DNA of 64,000 nucleotides from Typhlomys cinereus (Eukaryota > Chordata > Mammalia > Rodentia > Platacanthomyidae). Position 1 is the first letter of the stretch, and each line of letters opens with the position of its first letter. A program made the translations under genes and the position numbers. This document shows positions 55,370 to 64,000 of the stretch, piece after piece. Below the pieces are notes generated by a model that saw nothing but the letters and a program-made list of their open reading frames with translations, searched no databases and was not told the DNA's origin. The stretch covers positions 5,193,951-5,257,950 of the forward strand of contig JALPQD010000087.1 in assembly GCA_023101885.1 (NCBI GenBank). Direction: 5' to 3'.

Positions 55370-55739
55370 TGTCGTGAATTGAGTGATGTCCCACCGGGCT
55401 CACGTGCCTGCAGCCTCAGCTGCTGCCGGTGTGTGGGAGGCTCCCGGCATCCTCAGGAGGTGGAGCCTTGCTGGAGGAGGGCTGGTCCCAGGGGCTGGGC
55501 CTAGGCGGGCGGGCCCCACCCTGCTCGCACTTACATTCGCTCTCGAGTCTGCTGCTCGGCCTCTCTCGGCCTCCATCGTGACCGTGGCGACCCGAGCCCC
55601 TCCTGCCTCATCCGCCAGCCCTGCCTTTTCCCCCATCGTGGGCTCTCTCCCCTCTGGAGCTGCAGCCAAATAAATCCCCTTTCTCCCTACGTTGTGTAGA
55701 GTGTCCTTCCACACAGCAGAAAGAAAAGTAACGACAACA
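55370..55739 (+). mobile_element. Solo MaLR-type LTR
   Basis: TGTCGTGAATTGAGTGATGT start, AGGTGGAGCCTTGCTGGAGG core, CAAATAAATCCCCTTTCTCC with AATAAA at about 55669, and ACGACAACA end. Target duplication CCAGG at 55365-55369 versus CCAGA at 55740-55744, one mismatch. It is unusually GC-rich compared with the LTRs at 22207 and 36550. Confidence 0.82.
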
Positions 55740-56062
55740 CCAGAGATAACTATATTTTTACCAGTGGGCCCCAAATTTCATTTCTGGTTGGACCCTGTTG
55801 CTCTGCAATTCAGGACTTCAGCTTCTGTGTCCAGCCATCTTGTGCCCTGGAGGATCTTAATTCAGCGCTGCCCCTGCTCAGACACTGGCTTACTGAAGGG
55901 ACCAGGTCTGCTGTCCTGCAGAATGCCCCATCCCTGCCTCTCTGCGAGGCCTGGTGCACACAGGAAATCAGTCAGCCATCTCCGTCCTCAGAGGACGGTT
56001 CAACTTCATGTTGCACTGTCCTGTCGTTCAGGAGGCTGTACACCTTGTACTGCTTTTTCTTC
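55740..56062. other. Intron segment without recognised features
   Basis: Apparently unique. Confidence 0.4.
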
Positions 56063-56119
56063 CCTCCCTCCTTGTTTCCCTCCCTCCCTCCCTCCCTCCC
56101 TCCCTGCCTCCCTCCCTTC
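56063..56119. repeat. (CCCT)n pyrimidine tract
   Basis: About ten TCCC units with CTTG and CTG interruptions. Confidence 0.93.
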
Positions 56120-57889
56120 TGGATTGAATTTAGGGTCTCACACAGCCAGGCAGATGTTCCACACTGACCTGGGCTCCCAGCCCTGCGCATTTTATTTCCG
56201 AAGCGCATAGTCAGTCCATCCCCACAGCTCACGCCGCTAAGTTGCATCTCTCAGCTCTAGAGATGATTGCACTGTTTCCTACAGAGAATTGTTTCCTCCT
56301 CTGCGGCGTGTGACGTGGAGTGTGGATCCAGTGGCCTGTAGCTCAGCCACCCCCGAATCATGCTTTATATTGCCATTGGATAAGTGGTTCCAAAAGAAGA
56401 GTGCGCGTGGTAAGTTGATTGAACGTAGTTTCCAATGAAAAGACAAACACATGCTAGTTCTCATGAAATACTGTTTTTCACATCAAGAGTGAGTGGAATA
56501 TCCCCACCTAATGCTCTCGTTGGATGTTTTTGGTGTTTTATGATTCATTGTAGTCATTTTTCTTTTCAATGTTTAACGTGATGCAGATCAGGTCTCCTTG
56601 TCTGCGGCCTCTTCGTGTCTTTATTTACCTTGAGCGTCTTCCAGTTTCCTAAAAGCACAAGGCGTCCTGCGCTCAGCGTGTCGCTCAGCACGTTTCCCTT
56701 AGCCCGCGCTGACACCTGCCACGTCTCTAAAGGCGTCTTTTGGGGGGACCGTGTTCACATCGCCACAGAGGTGCTGTTGTTTGGTGACCTTTCAAGGGGA
56801 GGAGAGGGTGGATCATCCAGGGCCGAGGTTGGCACGTTCACAGCTGAACTCAGGAGAGACAAACATGCATCTGACATGAATTTGTAATAATATCTCCTTT
56901 TTAAATTTGTTTGTTTATTTATGAGAGAGGGCTTGGGTGGCGTCCACCTGTCCAGAAATGACCCCTTGGAACGCCCGGGCAGAGAGAGTTGCTCACTGAG
57001 GATGGGGGCAGGCTCAGATGGAGGAAGATGTCCCGAGGACCCCCAGTGGCCAGTGGCCCCCGGCCCGTGGGTCAGCGAGCCGCGCAGGATGTTGCTGTTG
57101 CAAAGGTTCCGTTTCTCCAGGGCGGCAGTCAGGATGCAGTAGATGTTGTTTACTGCGGGATGCATTTGATGCGGCCGATCCAGGCAGGTGACGGTCTCTG
57201 CGCTTGTCTCGTCCGGTGGGGAGGGCGGGCCCTGGGGTGGGCTGCACAGTGCTGGCCGCTGTTGGAGGAATCAGCAGCTCCATGACAACCAGAGGACAAG
57301 GGCTTCCTTCCCGTTCCTTTAAGGTGCTGTGAAATGTCAAAATAAAATCTCCCCAAGTAATTTTCTTTTCATCGTGATGATGACGAAGGAGATGAAGCTG
57401 CTACTTTGGTTCCTGGAGAGGTTCAGAGCTGCCGTCACCAGTTCCAGAGGGAGGCCAGGAAGATCCCGGAAGACGTGCCCCAGGGCAGATGGACGGGGTA
57501 CTGGGGTGTGGTGTTAACCACACGGGTTGCTGTGCCGCTTGGTGGGTTATCTCGGCCCCTTCGTGCCTAACAGGAGGATCAGATGCGTTGCACTGAGATT
57601 TGAGGTAGAAAAAGACAGAAAGCCACGGGTGAGCGCTGTTCATGCGGGGGGAGGAGGGGAGCAGGGCTCAGCTAGAAGAGAGAGAGAGGCGGGTCTGCTT
57701 CACTGCAGCCAATGGGGAGAGTCCTGGTGGCGGTGTTTACAAGCCAGGGTTGAAGGTGGTCAGAGAGGAAAAAGAACGTGGGAAAAACTGGAACCATGCT
57801 CACTCTCAGCAACTAAAACCCACCAGGAACTAGTGGGAAAAGAGGTGGTCACATTCGGAGGCTGAACTGATGTGTTGGAACATTCTGGA
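56120..57889. other. Intron segment without recognised features
   Basis: About 1.8 kb with no gene. 56125-56180 (GGGTCTCACACAGCCAGGCA) may be a SINE end, too short to name. Confidence 0.35.
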
Positions 57890-58132
57890 AGTGGCGTGCG
57901 CGCACACATGCGCATGTGTGTGTGTGTGTGTGTGTGTGCATGCGTGCGTGTATGTGTGTATTGCGTGTGTGCGCGCACACATGTATGTGTATTGCATGTG
58001 TGTGCGTGTATGTGCGTGTGTGCGTGCGCACATGTATGTGCGTGTGCACGTGCACACGTGCATGTATGAATTGTGTGTGTGCCATGCGCGTGTATGTGTG
58101 TATTGCGTGCGTGTGCGTGTGTGTGTGTGCTG
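57890..58132. repeat. GTGCGCGC/TG-rich array
   Basis: GTGCGCGCACACATGCGCAT, (TG)n and GTGTGTGCGCGCACACATGT; two 50-60-bp segments recur. Almost perfect alternation of purine and pyrimidine, a Z-DNA-prone sequence. Confidence 0.93.
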
Positions 58133-58604
58133 GTCTTTCTCAGTGCCATCACGTATCCATCCTCTCCTGCAATCTAGAACTTTTCATCACTGTGACAAAA
58201 TACTTCAGAGAGAGAGTTTAAAGAATGGATTTATTTTCATGTGGAGTTTGAGTTACAAGAGTAACTGTTACACCCCCCTTTCCTCTTTCTTCTTCTTTTG
58301 TAATACTGGGGGTGGAACCCAGGTTTATTCCCAGGAAAGATGTGGGACTGACCTCAATCCCCACCCGGAATCTGTCCTTTAAAGCTTGGCTTCGATGAGT
58401 GTGTGGCTCTCCTATAAAGACGCCAGTGTACTCCAGCTGGCTGCTTTCCTTGGCTAATGACTGCACAGCGCTGCCTCATGATAAGTGACCTTTCAGTGCA
58501 TGTTTTCGCAGGCCTCTTCAAGCTCACCTGGACTGGGACAATTACCTAGACTTCTGCTGGTCACTGTTATCTTTTGTTTCCAGCAGTGTTTAAGAAGTGT
58601 GCAT
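58133..58604. other. Intron segment without recognised features
   Basis: A remnant near 58305-58370 (TACTGGGGGTGGAACCCAGG) looks like an old SINE; otherwise unique. Confidence 0.35.
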
Positions 58605-59218
58605 GTATGCGCGCATATGTGTGCACCTGTGTGTATGTACTTGCATGTATGTGCATGTGTGGCATGCATGTGTGTGAGAGGATGCCTGTCCGTCATGCGT
58701 GTGTGAGTGCATGTGTGCATGTGTGTGAGAGGATGCCTGTCTGTCATGCGTGTGTGAGTGCATGTGTGCATGTGTGTGAGAGGATGCCTGTCCGTCATGC
58801 GTGTGTGAGTGCATGTGTGCATGTGTGTGAGAGGATGCCTGTCCGTCATGTGTGCGTGAGTGCATGTGTGTATGTGTGTGAGAGGATGCCTGTCTATCAT
58901 GTATGCATGAGTGCATGTGTGTATGTGTGTGAGAGGATGCCTGTCCGTCATGCGTGCGTGAGTGCATGTGTGTATGTGTGTGAGAGGATGCCTGTCTATC
59001 ATGTGTGCATGAGTGCATGTGTGTATGTGTGTGAGAGGATGCCTGTCTGTCATGTGTGCGTGAGTGCATGTGTGTATGTGTGTGAAAGGATGCCTGTCCG
59101 TCATGCGTGCGTGAGTGCATGTGTGTATGTGTGTGAGAGGATGCCTGTCTGTCCTGCATGCGTGAGTGCATGTGTGTATGTGTGTGAGAGGATGCCTGTC
59201 TGTCATGCGTGCATGCGT
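58605..59218. repeat. Minisatellite, 51-bp unit, about 11 copies
   Basis: Unit GAGAGGATGCCTGTCCGTCA, TGCGTGTGTGAGTGCATGTG, TGCATGTGTGT (51 bp). GATGCCTG occurs at 58681, 58732, 58783 and so on, 51 bp apart. As 51 is 17 x 3, one plus and two minus frames run through the whole array (peptides HVCERMPVCHACVSACV and reverse). Left part irregular. Confidence 0.95.
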
Positions 59219-61842
59219 GCAGGTCACGCCGCAGTGTGTGGCGTCCTCTATTGTGTACTTATTCTCTCAGTGACCCTGGCGTCTGTCTCCTCCTCAGCCC
59301 TGGGTTCTGGCTTTGGTGTGGAAGCTGGGTCCTCATGCTTGCGTGGCAGGGCCTCTCCTAGCCCCCTGTCGATGCGGCGAGTCTGTTCAGGAAGCCGCAC
59401 GTTCCCACGCCCCTTCTCTCTGCTCCCCGTGTCTTTCCCATCCCTGTCCCGAACCTGTCTTGGCTGTGGCTTTGCCAGCTTGAGGGCTGGTAGTCAGGCT
59501 GCCCTCTAAGCTGTGGCCAGTGGAAGGGCAGCTGGGCCCCAGCCTGGGTGCTGCCCCACCAGGGGATGAATGGAGCTCTGCGTCTCCCCATCCCACTTCT
59601 GAACCGAGTCTGGATGGGCCGCTGAGAACTGGAGGCCCCTGCAGGTCATGAGCTCGTCCTTACAACTATGGGTGGTCGGATGGGACAAACCTCCTGACAA
59701 GAGTCCTTGTATTTGAAGTCTTTCTAATACTCCGGTGCAAGGGAAAATCTACAGCTGATAAAGACACCAACCTCAGAGCTGGAGGCCGATGGGACACCCG
59801 TTCTGGAGGGGTCGGTGCCTTTGGAAAACGATGTGTTTCCGAGTTGTGAGGTGACTTCCTGGCCTATGCTAAGGGGACTCTGCCTCCTATCTAAGCGAAT
59901 GTTGGGCTCCTGCCCGCCTCTCCCTTTGCCCCCTGCGCTCCAGAGCACCGGACTTGGTCTTCACACACAGCAGGCGTGGCCCTGGTGATCTCATTAGCTG
60001 CTCCCTTCCCAGCCTTCCGCCTCCGGTCACGCCCTGCCAGCCTGAATGTGGCATCCGCTGAGAAACGCTGCCTGGGCACCCAGACAGAATCACATCCTCG
60101 TGTTGCCCGCGATGCTGTAGGGTGTGGGCACAGGCCGGGCACATCTGACACCCCCTTGTTTCTCCGCCCACCAGTTCCACGCAGGGAGGAGCCTCTTGCG
60201 GCTCATTCCTCACTGTGCTCCCTGCGGCGGCAGCTGGTAACTAGCTGGATGTGCGTTTCTTGATGGCTGCATGAACATCTAGTCAGGCAGGTCCTCCGTC
60301 TGCCTTCACATATATTGGGGATCCCAGACCTGACTCGCACCCCTAGTCCTGTATTTGCTGATTCTGTGACCTTGTTGGAAGCACATGTCTCAGAATCTAG
60401 TGTCTTCGCCTGTCAGTCACGCGGACAGCCTCGCTGGTGGCCGAGGGGGACACCAGATGGGTGTTTGAGAACTTCTAATGCTTCCACAGCTGGAAGCTGT
60501 CACGCTGCCAGCAGCACCCCCACGGCTGGGAGAGGGCCAGCCTGTCCCTTGCGGGGAGCTGACCGCTGACCAGTGGATGGTCCGGCAGAGTGCTTGGCCT
60601 GGGCTGGCTTCACGAGTAGCTTTGCCACGTCCAGGGCAGATTCTGCCAGCGAGGCAGTGTGTGTGCTGGGAGCTAGCAGGAAGCATCCTGGGCGAGGGCT
60701 TGGGGTCCCCCCAGGCGCTGGGGAGCGGCTCACTGCGTCCTCTGCGCTGCAGTCAGATGGCGCTGCGGGTTCACGTCTCCTGCACAGTCCTGGCTCCGTT
60801 TCCTTTTCCAGGAGTGTCAGCTCCGCCCGTGGACCTAGATAGCCATGCTCCTCATAGGGCCGCCAGGTGCCGGTTGCCTCTGGTGTTGCGGGTGGATCTC
60901 CACGAGGAGTCGGCCCTCGGGGGCCTGACAGAACTGGTGTTGAGTGAGACGGCAGCCCGGTGGTCGGCTGCCTTGACCGGGAGGGGGAGAGGGGTCCTCA
61001 CTCTGGTGGGTCAGGGCTGCGGAGGCAGGTTGGGTGTTCAGAGGCCGAGGTAATTTCCTATGATGGTTTCTCGGTAGAGAGCATCAGAATCAGCAGCCCG
61101 GGCAGACATACTAGACAGAGCCAGGAGATGGCAGTAAAATCTAGCTGGTTGCAGGCGAGACCAGCTAGAAATCAGCCAAAAATAGTCTAGTATTTGGCCT
61201 GTCCTGGGAAACTGACAAAATATTGGGGCTGTGGTATTTTTTTGACAAAGTCCATTTCACAATATCTCCAAGTGTCCTGAGCTATTATTTTAGATACAAT
61301 GTCTATCAAATTTTCCTGAGAAATTAAAATTTTTCCCCACAAAAAAAATCTAATTTCCTTTTTTTTTTGATTTTGAGTGGAATGTTTCTTATATGTACAC
61401 TGTAGGTGACAGAAGTTTTTATAGCTAGAGCTTGTCCCTGGTCTCGACAGTGAGGACCCACCGGGCCGCCTTACTTTCTGGATAGGGTGGACCTGACTTG
61501 TTTCTGGCCCTCAGCGCCCAGTGTTCTGCTGGGACGTTCAGTGCACAGGCGTGGCTGCCTCTCCTCAGGCCTCCGTGGAGTTAGTTTTGCTTGGGGGTCG
61601 ACTTCTAGCCCTCCCCAGTCACCTTCCTGACACTGAGTGGCAGTTGGCTGTTATTCTTAACTTGTTCGTGGGCTCCAGGCGTCACATACACATACATGTC
61701 AGACAGATGAGCCTTCGAGTCAGGGAAGCTTTGAGGGTACACTGACAACCTAAAGTGGGGTTCCGACCTCCTTGGAACCTCAGCCTGGGTGGGTGGTCCC
61801 CTCCGCCTGCCAGGTGGTCCCCTCCGTCATTATTTCTTGCTG
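59219..61842. other. Intron segment without recognised features, about 2.6 kb
   Basis: Mostly GC-rich unique DNA; 59290-59355 (GGAAGCTGGGTCCTCATGCT) looks like a SINE end. 61180-61380 is AT-rich with a T9 run. No exon accepted. Confidence 0.35.
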
Positions 61843-62150
61843 TTATTATTTTTGCGTGTGTATGAGGTATGTGCATGTGCATGTGCACAGGTATGTGTGC
61901 GCATGCGGAGGTCAGAGGTCAGCGTTGGGCGACTTATCTTTTACTCTCTGCCTTATTTTTGGATACTGGGTCTCTCCTTGGCCTGAGGCCCACCAGTTGG
62001 CAGAAGGGCGCCCAGCAACCCCCGGATCCTGCTGTCTTCATTCCCCAGTGCCAGGATTATAGCCGGGCATCTCCATGTCCAGCTTCTTAGGTGGTTGCTG
62101 GAGACTGAACTCAGGGCCTCCAGCTTGCAAGGCAAGACTTCGTCTTTTTT
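61843..62150 (-). mobile_element. B4-like SINE, nearly full length
   Basis: GTGTGTATGAGGTATGTGCA tail, GGTCAGAGGTCAGCGTTGGG, CCAGTGCCAGGATTATAGCC, GACTGAACTCAGGGCCTCCA and GCTTGCAAGGCAAGACTT, the regular order of a B4 SINE in reverse. Confidence 0.85.
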
Positions 62151-63211
62151 AAACCAAGTCATTGTTCTTTTTGCACCCAGCTAACACATCTTCCAACACA
62201 CTGCGCATGTAGAAAATGTAAAGATCCCCCCAAGATCAGCCCCTGTGCTTCACCCCGGGCGAAGCAGGGGACACCAACACTCCCCCCGCCCCAGCTGCCA
62301 ATTTTCTTCTTCCATCTCTTCTGTGTCGTCATGAGGCAAATCCTAGGCATCTTACGGCCATTCACAAATCCTTCAGCAGTGTCCCTGGAAGACAAGAACC
62401 CGCCTGTCTCTTTGAACTCCAGTCTGGAGGGCAGAGTTCTGCAGACTGCATCAGATTCAGCCCCCAGACTCAGGCAACAGGACTTACGGCTTTGCTTTAA
62501 AGCAGCAGCACCCTTGAGTTCAGCGGCCGTGACATCTCCTTGGGGCAAGTCGCTGATGTACCAGGCATGCAGACAACGGGGGTGTAGGGAGGGGAGAGCG
62601 TTAATGAAGAGGTGCGGGGTAAACGTGATGGGAAGTTGTGCCGTGCAGAGAAGTGAAGCCCCTCCAGTGCCCCCGGCTCTCTTTCCGAAGCCTGACCTGC
62701 GCGCCGCCTGGCGTTTAGCGCCCTTCTCCCAAGTGTGGGCGGCACAGGTTTAAGCGCAGCCGCTGGGGGATGGATCCCGGCTCCTCTCTGACCCTCAGAA
62801 ACTCCAGCGAGGTCCTCGCTTGCTTCTCTCCTTCCACACGTGCCGGGGAGAAGGGGTAGACCGTCCACACCTGATGTTGGTCTGGAAACCCGGAGTACAG
62901 ATTGCACCAGATACAACAGCCTTCCATCGCTTTTCGGCCTTGTGAGACGTTAAACATCCTGAGCTTGTTAAGATGTGGATGAAAAATTAATCTATCAGTT
63001 CCCTCCCTGGATTAGAATGCTGGAGTTATTTAAAATTAATATAGTGTGAACCTGAATCTACTCTGGGGTTTACTGCAGAGCCGTTCGATTACACGGGGTA
63101 ATTTCATGGTGCCTATTCACAGGCAGCGAGGCTTGAGGGGCGCTGTAAGGGGTGCAAGATGCCCCCGCCCCTCCTAGTCACACTGCAGTCTTTGTTGAGT
63201 TGATCCTGCTT
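62151..63211. other. Intron segment without recognised features
   Basis: Apparently unique; no gene found. Confidence 0.4.
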
Positions 63212-63605
63212 GTCCTAGTTGGGCACAGGTGTCAACCTGACGGTTGAGGGTTAGAGCTCTGGGCACATTTGTAGGTATTTGGTACTTGAGCCCAGAGCAA
63301 ACCTGCAGGAGACTGTCTAGCTGATGGGGAAGGTCCAGCCCATGGTGGGTGGACCTGGGCCCTGGACAGGTGAATAAAATACAGACAACTGGTTGAGGAA
63401 GTTGGCATCCTTCTGTACACTTAGTCAGACATGCTGGTCTGGCAAGTAAGGATCGTCCCTTTCTCAGCCGTTACAGGGATATGCCGCAGCCAGTTCTCTT
63501 GGCCCTTTGGAGATGGTGCATCCTCTCCTGCCAAGAACTGTAACAGGTCGTACGAGAAAGTAAACCTGCTGTTACTTTAAGCCGCTTGATGGTGAATTTG
63601 TGAAC
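63212..63605 (+). repeat. URR1/hAT-like interspersed repeat, copy 7
   Basis: Good plus copy: GGTGTCAACCTGACGGTTGA, GAGCTCTGGGCACA, GGTCCAGCCCATGGTGGGTG, ATGCTGGTCTGGCAAGTAAG and ACTTTAAGCCGCTTGATGGT. Useful for the consensus. Confidence 0.7.
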
Positions 63606-63689
63606 AACATGTAGAGTAACTGCAGGAGCTCTGCAAGCTCGGTGGACAGAGAACGTCTTGGACGAGGAAGCAGCTGGCCTCTCTTTGTC

Positions 63690-64000
63690 GTATGGGACGC
63701 ATGGGAAGCTCACGCCTTGTGGGGTGCTCACGCCCCGTGGGAAGCTCACGCCCCGTGGGATGCTCGTGCCCCGTAGGATCCTTACGGCCCGTGGGATGCT
63801 GGTGCCCTGTGGGATCCTCACGCCCCGTGGGATCCTTATGCCCCGTGGGGTGCTCACGCCCTATGAGAAGCTCACGCCCCGTGGGATCCTCACGCCCCGT
63901 GGGATGCTCACGCCCCATGGGATGCTCACGCCCCGTGGGATGCTCACGCCCTGTGGGATCCTTATGCCCCGTGGGATCCTTATGCCCCGTGGGATCCTTA
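63690..64000. repeat. Minisatellite, about 17-18-bp unit, cut by the window end
   Basis: Units CGCCCCGTGGGATGCTCA and CGCCCCGTGGGATCCTTA, over 17 copies, continuing past 64000. CpG-rich; minus frames (GREHPTGREDPT) are artefacts. Confidence 0.94.

Larger units (their letters stand above)
9042..64000 (+). other. HHAT: HHAT gene body, 5' half, six coding exons; continues past the window
   Basis: Gene-level entry. Six exons with AG acceptors and GT donors join to an open frame whose translation matches HHAT, a multipass ER-membrane MBOAT enzyme that moves palmitate from palmitoyl-CoA onto the N-terminal cysteine of Hedgehog proteins. Exon phases are 1, 0, 0, 0, 0, 1. Introns between coding exons are 10,550, 10,902, 10,366, 1,727 and 6,303 bp; the next intron runs from 49782 past the window end. 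The human protein has 493 residues, so codons 1-283 cover about 57 percent. The catalytic Asp and His of the MBOAT fold lie further downstream and are not in the window. GC at third positions is about 89 percent by hand count. Confidence 0.95.

Noticed and set aside
61843..62150. Small plus-strand frame near an AT-rich segment
   Set aside because: It overlaps a clear B4-type SINE in reverse; no coding signal.

Overview
This window is mammalian genomic DNA, almost certainly from a rodent. It holds the 5' coding half of one recognisable gene, hedgehog acyltransferase (HHAT), on the + strand. Six coding exons with consensus AG/GT borders join into 283 complete codons plus the first base of codon 284, without a stop or frameshift. 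They lie at 9084-9174 (start codon at 9084, preceded by a short 5'UTR segment from 9042), 19725-19792, 30695-30808, 41175-41369, 43097-43306 and 49610-49781. The exons encoding the catalytic Asp/His part must lie beyond 64000, because the window ends inside the next intron. The non-coding first exon and the promoter were not found and are probably upstream of position 1 or unrecognisable.

The rest is intron or 5' region. It carries an unusually dense set of tandem repeats: about 25 separate minisatellites with units of about 14 to 60 bp, plus many micro- and cryptically simple arrays, roughly a quarter of the window by eye. The largest are a 35-bp array (11006-13756, about 78 units in strict register), a 49-bp TG-rich array (14270-16130), a 14/15-bp array (3246-4450) and a 28-30-bp array (18358-19165).

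Interspersed repeats point to a rodent: degenerate B1 (7SL-derived) fragments, B3/B4-like SINEs and a family of about 250-bp SINEs with an ID/tRNA-like head. There are ERVL-MaLR retrotransposons: two complete copies (22207-24430 and 36550-38735) and two solo LTRs (17391-17758, 55370-55739), all with 5-bp target duplications. Seven copies of a roughly 400-bp URR1/hAT-like repeat, two inverted fragments of one defective endogenous retrovirus (1-817 and 50191-51830) and probable LINE-1 3' ends complete the set. Young murid B1/B2 copies are scarce, so a non-murid rodent such as a jerboa is possible, but this is a guess.

HHAT here has very high third-position GC (about 251 of 283 codons end in G or C by hand count) and several Pro/Arg/Ala replacements in loops. 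With the minisatellite density this suggests a high-recombination, biased-gene-conversion or subtelomere-like setting. I found no tRNA, rRNA, CRISPR or operon-like system. The long antisense open frames are by-products of stop-free repeat units. I see no convincing new biological system; the most interesting signal is the combination of VNTR-dense introns and GC-driven change in HHAT.
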